The position numbers and the translations under genes are program-made. From contig BTUV01000003.1 of assembly GCA_045863035.1 (NCBI GenBank), forward strand, positions 1-64,000: a DNA stretch of 64,000 nucleotides, written 5' to 3'. Below are positions 18,367 through 25,905 of the stretch, piece by piece (positions within the stretch are counted from its first letter, which is position 1; the number at the start of each line of letters is the position of its first letter). Origin of the DNA: H2-BAC3 sp045863035. Its GTDB lineage: Bacteria > Bacteroidota > Ignavibacteria > Ignavibacteriales > Ignavibacteriaceae. The notes under the pieces are model-generated. The model made no database searches. It was not told the DNA's origin and saw only the letters and a list, made by a program, of their open reading frames with translations.

Positions 18367-18618
18367 TTATTTGGCGGACTTAGCGTACTTCTTGTTGAAT
18401 TTCTCAACTCTTCCGGCAGCATCAAGAAGTTTCTGCTTTCCGGTGAAGAAGGGATGTGAGCCGCTTGAAATCTCGAGTCTGATAAGCGGATAGGTGTTTC
18501 CGTCTTTCCAGGCAATAGTTTCTGTGGTTTTGATGGTGGATTTTGTCAGAATTTCAAATTCGCATGAAAAATCCTTGAATACCACAGGACGGTAATTGGG
18601 GTGAATACCCTTTTTCAT
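18367..18618 (-). CDS. rpmE2: 50S ribosomal protein L31, type B
   Basis: 83 residues starting MKKGIHPNYRPVVFKDFSC, the usual opening of type B L31. HPFFTGKQKLLDAAGRVEKFNKKY is the conserved C-terminal region. The zinc-binding CxxC pair of type A L31 is absent, as expected for the zinc-independent paralog. It ends at a strong terminator (18309-18342), so it is a single-gene unit. Confidence 0.97.
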   Translation of the reverse strand: MKKGIHPNYRPVVFKDFSCEFEILTKSTIKTTETIAWKDGNTYPLIRLEISSGSHPFFTGKQKLLDAAGRVEKFNKKYAKSAK

Positions 18619-18995
18619 TCGTTTCTTTCTCTAATTATTTCTCTTTTGAACATTAAAGTTAAGAAAATCCGGACACACATCAAAGAATTATGAATTATGA
18701 ATTATGAAGTATGAAGTATGAAGTATGAAGTATGAAATTTCAATTGAGAATTATGAGATTACGAGGGAGAATTGCAGAATTTATACGGAAAATGGCTGGT
18801 TTTGAGGTAAAATGGCTCGTTTTGAGGTAAAATGGCTGGTTTTGAGGTAAAATGGCTGGTTTTGAAAAATCCGGGCTTTTGCTGAACGGGATAACTCGCT
18901 CAAAGACGCTTAGCCATAAAGGATTCTCCCATCTGCTGCTGTCATTTGCAAAATCTGCGGGAAACGAATTTCCCGCAGACTGCACAAATTTACTA
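18619..18995. repeat. Repeat-rich intergenic region
   Basis: Holds two simple repeat blocks. At about 18689-18736 there are iterations of ATGAAGT/ATGAATT units. At 18789-18865 a 20-base unit, AAAATGGCTGGTTTTGAGGT, is repeated nearly four times with one base change. An open frame on the minus strand across the block is only a translation of the repeat and is not a gene. Confidence 0.8.
18789..18865. repeat. 20-bp tandem repeat, about 3.8 copies
   Basis: The unit AAAATGGCTGGTTTTGAGGT is repeated head to tail. The second copy has CTCG instead of CTGG, and the fourth is cut short. Such a block is prone to copy-number change. No promoter or structure is evident. Confidence 0.9.
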
Positions 18996-19796
18996 TTATT
19001 TGCTCAGAATCAGTTTTTTGACCGCTGACTGCCCTTTTGCCTGCAGTTTATAGAAATACACACCGCTTGTCAGACCATAATCCGTACTGTTGAGACGGAT
19101 AGTGTAATCCCCAGCTTCGCGAAAACCCTCATCCAAAACTGCAACTTCGCGCCCTGTGACATCAAACAAACCAAGCCGGACTTCACCTGCTTCTTTTATC
19201 ATGAACGGAATAACTGTTGCCGGATTGAACGGATTCGGGTAATTCTGCCCAAGTTCAAAAAGCCGGGGTCTGATTTCATCCTCAACTGAAGTTACTACAT
19301 CTATAGTTTTATCAGGGGCAAAATTCCATTGGTCACCTGAATTATTACCATTCAGATTCACACTGTTTCCGTTTGCGAACATCGTAACTGGTCCGGTAAC
19401 AGCAGGTGCGGTAAACTGAAAGTTAAACGTAACTGAGCCGTTTACCGGAAGTTTCGGTGAGGTGTGGGTAATTTCACCATTTGAAAGTCGGGTTCCCTCA
19501 CCACTGAGAATTGCCAAAGTGCCTGCCGAAACCGAGATATTCGTTCCACCGCGTGTTAAAGGACCGCCACTGATGACAACTGAATAGTCACCTGTCTCTC
19601 CGGCAGCGAGTGTAGCAGGACCATTAATAGTGACCTGAACTGCTGCGCTTTGTCCGCCGTGGCAGGTGCATCCATCACCGTTTTTTCTTGTCGCGCCGGT
19701 TACACCTGCTGAACTGGCATAAAACATGAACGATGAAGCTGCAATAAGCAGCACGATTGTTATATATTTTTTCCCTGTGACCGTACGTCCGGACAT
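18996..19796 (-). CDS. T9SS-exported protein with a choice-of-anchor V-like CxxCH domain
   Basis: 266 residues. A signal peptide (about 1-30) is followed by GDGCTCHGGQSA, a CxxCH heme-attachment-type motif at the front of a beta-sandwich domain (about 40-175) that fits the 'choice-of-anchor V' group. The last 80 residues are a type IX secretion sorting domain: GQNYPNPFNPATVIPF, then VRLGLFDVTGREVAVL and a basic end KKLILSK. The protein should be exported by T9SS and attached to the cell surface or released. Heme binding is implied by CxxCH but not proved, since one zinc- or disulfide-type use is also possible. It ends the cluster on the minus strand beside an esterase gene. Confidence 0.8.
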   Translation of the reverse strand: MSGRTVTGKKYITIVLLIAASSFMFYASSAGVTGATRKNGDGCTCHGGQSAAVQVTINGPATLAAGETGDYSVVISGGPLTRGGTNISVSAGTLAILSGEGTRLSNGEITHTSPKLPVNGSVTFNFQFTAPAVTGPVTMFANGNSVNLNGNNSGDQWNFAPDKTIDVVTSVEDEIRPRLFELGQNYPNPFNPATVIPFMIKEAGEVRLGLFDVTGREVAVLDEGFREAGDYTIRLNSTDYGLTSGVYFYKLQAKGQSAVKKLILSK

Positions 19797-19871
19797 GTTA
19801 CTCCTGTTTTGATTAGTGTATATACAGGAAGTAGTATCATGACAGGAAATTTCGGGACACTCAGGAAAAAA

Positions 19872-20603
19872 CTACATTCTTTCTCTCATGAAATATGGAA
19901 ACATTTTATACCAGGTCGGCCAGTCATGGGGCATGTCATGACCCCACACCTCAAGCTCGTGCGGAATTCCTTTTGTGGTAAGAATGCCTGAGAGCTTCCG
20001 TGAAGCACCAGGATTTTCATAGCTCCCCTGACCGGTGGCTATTATAATTTTCTTTCCGTTACGAAGTTTACTGAGGACACCCTCATCCCCAATATGATAA
20101 AGATAGTCAACCGGAGAGTTGAAATAGACGTCATCATCATAATAGCCATCTGTATAGTCTTTAAGGTCGTAGCTTCCGCTCATAGCCAAAGTTCCGGAAA
20201 AAAGGTCAGGTCGGCGGAAAAGTGAGTTGGCTGCATGAAACGCACCAAGTGAGGCGCCGGCAGTAATGAGAGGCACCCGTCCCTGACAGTGATTAAAAAT
20301 AAACGGTACTACCTCCTCAGCGATGTAATGATTATACTGCTGATGGCGGATTGATTTATGGCGGGGATTCATGTGACGGTTTAGCCAGCTCTCGTTATTG
20401 ATGCTGTTGATCGAAAAGAGCTTGCATTTGCCTGAGTCCACCAGATCACTAATACGGTCAATAAGGTTAAACCGCTCGTATTCCAGATAATCAGCCCCGG
20501 CGGTCGGGAACATCAACACACCAAATCCGTAATGCCCATAAACTGCAATTTCCATATCTTTGTGAAGGGCTGGGCTCCACCAACGGTGAATTTCACGTTT
20601 CAT
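19872..20603 (-). CDS. Esterase-family alpha/beta hydrolase
   Basis: 243 residues. The nucleophile elbow GASLGAF places the catalytic serine at Ser118. A conserved EVWGHDMPHDWPTW near the end carries the likely catalytic histidine. Ser-His-Asp hydrolases of this 'putative esterase' group (COG4947-like) lack a signal peptide here, so it is probably cytosolic. Substrate unknown. It lies about 75 bases from the T9SS-exported protein and is likely an independent gene. Confidence 0.85.
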   Translation of the reverse strand: MKREIHRWWSPALHKDMEIAVYGHYGFGVLMFPTAGADYLEYERFNLIDRISDLVDSGKCKLFSINSINNESWLNRHMNPRHKSIRHQQYNHYIAEEVVPFIFNHCQGRVPLITAGASLGAFHAANSLFRRPDLFSGTLAMSGSYDLKDYTDGYYDDDVYFNSPVDYLYHIGDEGVLSKLRNGKKIIIATGQGSYENPGASRKLSGILTTKGIPHELEVWGHDMPHDWPTWYKMFPYFMRERM

Positions 20604-20970
20604 ATAGTATTTCTCCTGAATATTGTATCTGACAAATTTGATTACAATATATTAAAACAATTATGAATTATGAATTATGAAGTATGAATTTGGCTGCAAC
20701 TTTCTAAAATCTTTGCCCTGCCGCGGCTTTGCGCGAGTTTCTCTTTCCTCTTAAAAGTTAACCCTGATAATCTCCCCCGGCACCGGTTCCTGATCATACA
20801 TTTTTCTGTTTGCCCAGCGCTCGATGAATGGGTGCTTATGGTCAAAACAATTATGAAGTATGAAATATGAAATATGAATTATGAAGTATGAAGTATGAAG
20901 TATGAATTTGCGCACAACGCAGGAAATTCCTAGCGGCTTGGCTCCCCGGGGCTGGTTTTCTTCCCGTGAA
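20604..20970. repeat. Intergenic region with repeats and a duplicated gene tail
   Basis: Contains two blocks of ATGAATTATGAAGTATGAA-type repeats (about 20660-20690 and 20848-20905). Between them, 20751-20840 holds a duplicated 3' end of the neighbouring HExxH gene. Confidence 0.7.
20751..20840 (-). pseudogene. Duplicated 3' fragment of the HExxH membrane-protein gene
   Basis: Reading the minus strand gives about 28 residues ending in a TAA stop: FIERWANRKMYDQ then PVPGEIIRVNF. The intact gene at 20971-21381 ends FIERWANRKMYDQ then PVPKEIIRINF. The fragment has no start and no upstream frame. It is flanked by the same ATGAAGT repeats, so the tail was probably copied together with the repeat block. 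Confidence 0.8.
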
Positions 20971-21381
20971 TCAGAAATTTATCCGGATGATCTCCTTTGG
21001 AACCGGGGTCTGATCATACATTTTTCTGTTTGCCCAGCGCTCGATGAACGAATGCTCATACACTGCCATTACGCTCCGGTACTTTATTAAGAGCCACAGA
21101 TAATGAAAAAGCAAAACAATTGAGAGACCCAGCGGGGAGAAAATTCTCTGCTGGGTGAGGTGGGTATATTCATGTTTGAGCACCAGGTTTATATACCCTT
21201 CCCCTCTGCCAATGCTGTTTTCTGTAATAAAAATCAGATTAAGGAAGCTGAGTCCGCGTGCATTCCTCAACCCGAAAATGGTCTTCACCTTCACGGCTAC
21301 AGGAGGAAGGATCAGCAGCATCCCCCACAGAATAAAGTTTGGGATGATAATCAGCAGCATTTCCGAAGCGAATATATTCAT
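20971..21381 (-). CDS. Small membrane protein with an HExxH zinc-protease motif
   Basis: 136 residues with hydrophobic segments at about 8-30 and 83-100. The HEYTH at 70-74 is an HExxH zinc motif, and the HSFIERWANRKM segment (about 110-121) may supply the third ligand glutamate as in gluzincins. It may be a minimal membrane-linked metallopeptidase, although many HExxH proteins of this size are uncharacterised. The gene is in the minus direction and its 3' end was duplicated at 20751-20840. No neighbouring gene suggests a substrate. Confidence 0.65.
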   Translation of the reverse strand: MNIFASEMLLIIIPNFILWGMLLILPPVAVKVKTIFGLRNARGLSFLNLIFITENSIGRGEGYINLVLKHEYTHLTQQRIFSPLGLSIVLLFHYLWLLIKYRSVMAVYEHSFIERWANRKMYDQTPVPKEIIRINF

Positions 21382-21444
21382 GCAAAAGGGTTAGTAATAA
21401 TTGTATTTTTGAAGTCGAATTTATAATAAATTATCAGGAAAATC

Positions 21445-22329
21445 TTGCCAATCGGCGAACTTTTTGCGCTCCTCACCGCGCTGCTCTGGTCCGGAACCGC
21501 CCTCTGCTTTGCTGAGGCCTCCCGAAGAATTGGAACCTTTCAGTTAAATATCTACCGCCTTTTATTTGCCACCATATTTTTATGTTTAACAATTGTGATC
21601 GGCGGGCTTAATTATACTCTCACCTCTGAGCAGATATTTTTTCTTGCGGCGAGTGGAGTGACCGGATTGGTTTTCGGAGACACTTTTCTCTTTAAGGCGT
21701 ACCAAGAAATAGGACCACGTAATTCTATGTTGGTAATGTCACTCTCCCCCGGTATGGCAGCTATCATGAGCTATTTTCTTTTTGGTGAAACTATTTCATT
21801 TATGGGAATAACCGGAATAGTTATAACCCTCGGAGGAGTTGCATTTGTTGTCTATGGCAGAAATCCCGCCACCGGTAAAGAGTATATTTCGGCAAGCGGG
21901 CTCTGGTTTGCATTTCTCGGTGCAATCGGTCAGGCCGGTGGACTTATCCTCGCAAAATTCGCGTTTAATATTTCTGACATTAACGGATTTGTAGCCACAT
22001 TCTACAGGATTATTTTTTCGGTCTCGCTCCTTTTCCTGATGGGAGTTGCTACCAAACGATACAAAAACCCCATCCCCCTCTTCAAGGAAAATGTAACAGC
22101 ATTCAAATTTACCCTGGCCGGCACAATCATGGGACCCTTTTTAGGAATAACCGCCAGTTTAATAGCAATCAGTACCGCTAAAATCGGCATCGCATCAACA
22201 CTGATGTCCATCGTACCGGTTACAATGCTGCCTCTGGTACATTATTTTTATAAAGAGAAAATTCCTGCAAAAGGAATCATCGGAGCAGTAATCGCAGTGG
22301 CGGGAGTGGCGATACTGGTGCTGAGATAA
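21445..22329 (+). CDS. DMT-superfamily EamA transporter
   Basis: 294 residues with ten predicted membrane helices in two EamA repeats (about 1-140 and 150-294). The start is a TTG at 21445, preceded by CAGGAAAA. No ATG exists nearby in this frame. The family exports or imports small metabolites such as amino acids or nucleotide-sugar precursors. No operon partner is seen. It ends with VAGVAILVLR just before a gap that leads to the LRAT cassette. Confidence 0.85.
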   Translation: MPIGELFALLTALLWSGTALCFAEASRRIGTFQLNIYRLLFATIFLCLTIVIGGLNYTLTSEQIFFLAASGVTGLVFGDTFLFKAYQEIGPRNSMLVMSLSPGMAAIMSYFLFGETISFMGITGIVITLGGVAFVVYGRNPATGKEYISASGLWFAFLGAIGQAGGLILAKFAFNISDINGFVATFYRIIFSVSLLFLMGVATKRYKNPIPLFKENVTAFKFTLAGTIMGPFLGITASLIAISTAKIGIASTLMSIVPVTMLPLVHYFYKEKIPAKGIIGAVIAVAGVAILVLR

Positions 22330-22631
22330 TGGATAATGGATAATTGAAAATTGAATACTGCACCGTATAACCGGCAATGTAACTAACCCGGCAATCTCCG
22401 GTCAACCCCTCCGGCGGACTTTGGGATTCCATAAGTCCTTTATTTACAACAATTTATAATACTCTTAAAGCAATCTGTTCCGAATTTTGTAACAAATAGA
22501 GACAGGGGTCAACTAATGACTTATGACTTTCGCTGTTCTCAAACTGGATCGAGCTAATCGAAAATCAAAAGTGATTACTTAAGATGGTCTCAGTTACCGA
22601 TTCATTCCCTTTGTCTGTCGCATCGGCTGCT
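22330..22631. other. Convergent intergenic region left of the LRAT cassette
   Basis: Contains the direct repeat CCGGCAAT at about 22371 and 22390. No gene seen. It marks the boundary between the resident EamA gene and the AT-rich cassette. No clear attachment-site duplication is visible. Confidence 0.4.
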
Positions 22632-24686
22632 CTATTTGAATTTGGTCTCCGCCTCTTTTTTCATTCTAAAAAGAAGCGAGTTAAACTCATTAGAGAGGTC
22701 ATCAACCTCTTTTTTATACGCACCACTATCAAAAATCACAGATTCTAAATTGCGCGCTTTGAGCTGTCTGAACTCATTAATGGTGTCGCCGGACAAAAAC
22801 TGATCAATACCAGTGTTTTTAATTACATCAAGAATTTTTACAAATTGGCTTTCATACCACTCAGAAGCCCACTGCAAAATAAATAGTTTATCATCACTTT
22901 CTGATAGTGAAAAAATGATTTCTTCAATAGAGCTTTGAAAATTATTGATTATTCGTTTTAACTCAAGCTCATTATCAAGCATTTCAAGCAGACGACCGCT
23001 TTTAGCGTCAAATGCATACTTTTGATGAATCGGTATAACTTTCTCCGAATAGAATTCTTGATACCCTCCTCTCAGTCCATCCCACAAAAGCAACAGAAGT
23101 AATTCTGCCTGATCAATAGGTATTTTTTTATCCAAAACTGCAATTATTATATCCGTTACTTTACGCTCAATGCGAATCCGTTCTTCTATCCATTTCTCGT
23201 TCCAACCTTTAACAAAACTTTCATCAATGGCGTTTTTCTTACAGGTTTGATCAAAATCAATTAATTCAATTTTATGAAAGTGATCAAGTTCTGAGTACCA
23301 TTTTTTATGAAGCCCTATAAGCCGCCGCAAAACATCATCACTGCTCTTGAAAAACTCCAGCTTTGAGGAAAGTAATTCCACATCATAATTAACCTTATCA
23401 ACAACAAACCCAAAGCTTGGGAATTGCTTCTTCTCAACCTGTGATAATTGCTCTAAACTATCAGCAGATTTAATTGTGCTAATGACATCCTGAACTTCTG
23501 CCCAAAGCACATTCATTCTGTCTAGCAGTTCGTTTGGATTTATTTCAAGACGTTCAAACATACTGTTGTTTCTTTGCTGAATAGCTTCATATTCTGATGG
23601 GTTATCAGAGATATTCTTGACTATCAAATCATTGTAAGCTCTGAGAGTATCATGCTCAATATTTATAATATCGTTCATTCCTGATAACTGCTCTCTTAAA
23701 AAGTTGTCGAGATTAAGTAAGTATGCTAGCTTTGAATAGGTTTCACTTGAATCAGAATTTGTTTGAGAAGAGTAGGTTTGCCTCTTTACAGCTTTTATTT
23801 TCTTTGCGGTACTTTCTCCAAGTTCAGCCACAAGCCTATTTATTTCATTTTCAACCTGCTCCTTTTTAATTAAAGAATTTGCAATTTGTACCAACACAGG
23901 ATCGTCAAATTTATATTTAAGCTCACTTAACAATAACACCAAGTAAGCTGAATAATATTCGGGCTTATCTTCAAATATATACTCCAAATATCTTGACTTT
24001 ACATGTCTCCTATCAACCGAAACAACAAATATTTCTTTATGATTTAAATGCTTTTGATCAAATTTCAATCCAGTAAATCTATGATCCCAATTCTCATTAT
24101 CGTAAGCTGCGTTTTTATAATGATAAAGATCATCTTTTGCTCCAAAAAAAGAAAGATTAAATTTGTTTAGACTATCAAAATTAATCATATCCTTCTTGGT
24201 TGAGCTATCCATATATTCAGAAAGCAAAGCCATCCACTCCTCATATAGGGGCACATCGAATTTTGCTTCTTGAAGAGAGAGAAGATAAGAATTTAAGTCA
24301 GTTTCATAAGATATTTTTTTTCCGCCGCCAAACCATAAAATTCCGCTTGATTTTTGCAAAAAGGCTTTGCCCCCTAACACACTAAAAAATGATTTCCACC
24401 TAACAAATTCAACCAACTCCTGTACTTTGTCATTTCTTGAATAATACGAAAGTTGCTCTTCAAGCAGACCAATTTCATTGGTTAAGCTATTGATCTGATT
24501 ACTTAGATCATTTTCAAGTTCGTCTTTTTGCTTGATTTTTTGAGAAAGTTCTCGTTTTAGTCCATCTATCTTTATATCGTCAGCATAAAGTTCGACTAAG
24601 ATCTCATCAAGTTTCTGGTGGTATTCGTTAAATTTGTTTTTAAGCTGTGACTTTTCTGCGAATGTCAGCTTGCTTTTTGTTTTCAT
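22632..24686 (-). CDS. Large coiled-coil protein, last gene of the LRAT cassette
   Basis: 684 residues of unknown family. The first 85 residues (KSQLKNKFNEYHQKLDEILV to LLEEQLSYYSRN) are strongly coiled coil. Then comes a short segment with GGKAFLQKSSGILWFGGGKK and a mixed region with RRHVKSRYLEYIFEDKPEYY. The remainder is mostly helical with further coiled-coil heptads and acidic blocks. No signal peptide, membrane segment, P-loop or nuclease motif is evident. It is the longest and last gene of a minus-strand cassette in which LRAT-like and coiled-coil proteins precede it; it starts 21 bases after the 240-residue coiled-coil gene. It is probably a structural or scaffold protein. Function is not assigned. 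Confidence 0.75.
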   Translation of the reverse strand: MKTKSKLTFAEKSQLKNKFNEYHQKLDEILVELYADDIKIDGLKRELSQKIKQKDELENDLSNQINSLTNEIGLLEEQLSYYSRNDKVQELVEFVRWKSFFSVLGGKAFLQKSSGILWFGGGKKISYETDLNSYLLSLQEAKFDVPLYEEWMALLSEYMDSSTKKDMINFDSLNKFNLSFFGAKDDLYHYKNAAYDNENWDHRFTGLKFDQKHLNHKEIFVVSVDRRHVKSRYLEYIFEDKPEYYSAYLVLLLSELKYKFDDPVLVQIANSLIKKEQVENEINRLVAELGESTAKKIKAVKRQTYSSQTNSDSSETYSKLAYLLNLDNFLREQLSGMNDIINIEHDTLRAYNDLIVKNISDNPSEYEAIQQRNNSMFERLEINPNELLDRMNVLWAEVQDVISTIKSADSLEQLSQVEKKQFPSFGFVVDKVNYDVELLSSKLEFFKSSDDVLRRLIGLHKKWYSELDHFHKIELIDFDQTCKKNAIDESFVKGWNEKWIEERIRIERKVTDIIIAVLDKKIPIDQAELLLLLLWDGLRGGYQEFYSEKVIPIHQKYAFDAKSGRLLEMLDNELELKRIINNFQSSIEEIIFSLSESDDKLFILQWASEWYESQFVKILDVIKNTGIDQFLSGDTINEFRQLKARNLESVIFDSGAYKKEVDDLSNEFNSLLFRMKKEAETKFK

Positions 24687-24707
24687 TCATGTATTCCGTT
24701 TAAAAAT

Positions 24708-25430
24708 TTATTCTTTGAGTCTTTTATTGTTTTTCGACGCTTTTTCTCCAAGAAGTTTTGCAGTCTCTCCCTTTATATACCCGGAGGCAGAGTTCGATCC
24801 GTCCAAAACTTTTTCTAATAATTGCATTCGGTTCATAACAGTTTCTGATATTTCTTTGTTTAACTCAGTTTTGAGCTGAACGGCACTATCAACAAGCTTG
24901 GATTGCTGTTCAGACTGCAATTGTATCCAATCTGACATCCGCGCAATAAATGCTGCCATATAATTATCAATTGATGTTTTATACGAACCAAATTGTGGGC
25001 TTTGCTCATCGTAATTTTTTAGTCCTTCAAGTAGTTTGGGTACGTCCTCAAGCAGATGCTTCATCTCCATTTGATGGATGTGCTCTCGAATTATCCCATA
25101 ATATTTATTAAGATCTTCAACCACATCCTGCTGGCATACTTCAAGCATCCTGAATCTTTGTTCTGAAATAAGATTATATTTCTTATTGAAGTCTAGTAAT
25201 GCTTCTTTTGCTTTTTCAAAACCTTGCAGTTTTGCCTCAATGAGCAATTTTTCCATTTTTACATTGTGTTCAATAAGTTCAATTGCTGCTTTTTTGCGAA
25301 GTTCAATATTCTTCCCCTCAAGCTTTGCCGTTTTTATACTGGCAATCGCATTAATTTCGGCTACTTTGACCTTATCGGGCTCATAAATTGTAGAAGTTGA
25401 ATAGCTATATGACTCAGATGATCCACCCAT
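24708..25430 (-). CDS. Coiled-coil protein with a TIYEPDKV motif (separate partner)
   Basis: 240 residues, helical and rich in coiled coil from about residue 15 to the end. The N-terminal TIYEPDKVKVAEI (about 14-26) is nearly identical to TIYEPDKVRVAEI in the 421-residue LRAT fusion upstream. The rest of the two proteins also follow a similar long helical pattern, so they are probably paralogous. The start at 25430 lies four bases after the stop of the small LRAT protein, so the two are read as a pair. The protein may dimerise or bind the larger 684-residue coiled-coil protein; this is inference. Confidence 0.75.
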   Translation of the reverse strand: MGGSSESYSYSTSTIYEPDKVKVAEINAIASIKTAKLEGKNIELRKKAAIELIEHNVKMEKLLIEAKLQGFEKAKEALLDFNKKYNLISEQRFRMLEVCQQDVVEDLNKYYGIIREHIHQMEMKHLLEDVPKLLEGLKNYDEQSPQFGSYKTSIDNYMAAFIARMSDWIQLQSEQQSKLVDSAVQLKTELNKEISETVMNRMQLLEKVLDGSNSASGYIKGETAKLLGEKASKNNKRLKE

Positions 25431-25434
25431 GGGT

Positions 25435-25905
25435 TTAACTCCTTCCTAATAATCTTAGTGATTTATATAAGTAACCAAGATGTCCGTTAAATGCACCGTC
25501 ATCATCAGTTTTTAATCTTTTTGATATTATGCTTGTAATAATTTCACTCTTCGCGAATCCAAGTGTGCATCTGTATACAAAATGTTCACAATTGTTATAT
25601 AGTATATCATAATTCCCCGTACCAATCGCTTTCCGAGCGTTTTTAACAATTTGAGCTGCTGGGTACTTCTGCTGAATTTCCTTATTGCTATAAACTCTTA
25701 CCAAGACTTCTTTCCCTTGCGAAAAAATCGAAATGTCTGTTTCAACTATTTTCAGCTTATAATATTCCGTAATGGAGAACCCGCTCTCTGAAGCATAATG
25801 AATCACAGTTCCAAGTTCAGAAACTATACCGTGGTGACTGAAACCATTCATCTGAACCATTATGTGATCGCCTTTTTCAGGTGATTTTTTAATCCACTTT
25901 TTCAT
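25435..25905 (-). CDS. LRAT/NlpC-like protein, single domain
   Basis: 156 residues with an LRAT-type permuted papain fold. The active-site cysteine is Cys106 in NNCEHFV. His25 and His36 (HHGIVSELGTVIHY) are candidates for the catalytic histidines. In animals LRAT and related enzymes move acyl chains to retinol or phospholipids; bacterial relatives may be acyltransferases, phospholipases or amidases. The ATG overlaps the upstream 421-residue stop as ATGA, so it is coupled to the fused protein and reads straight into the coiled-coil gene after four bases. Substrate unknown. Confidence 0.75.
   Translation of the reverse strand: MKKWIKKSPEKGDHIMVQMNGFSHHGIVSELGTVIHYASESGFSITEYYKLKIVETDISIFSQGKEVLVRVYSNKEIQQKYPAAQIVKNARKAIGTGNYDILYNNCEHFVYRCTLGFAKSEIITSIISKRLKTDDDGAFNGHLGYLYKSLRLLGRS

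Noticed and set aside
18740..18985. Short minus-strand coding region
   Set aside because: It is a translation of the 20-base tandem repeat, with no start signal and no similarity to a protein.
22330..22631. Attachment-site duplication flanking the LRAT cassette
   Set aside because: No direct repeat shared with 27168-27449 and no integrase or tRNA gene were found.
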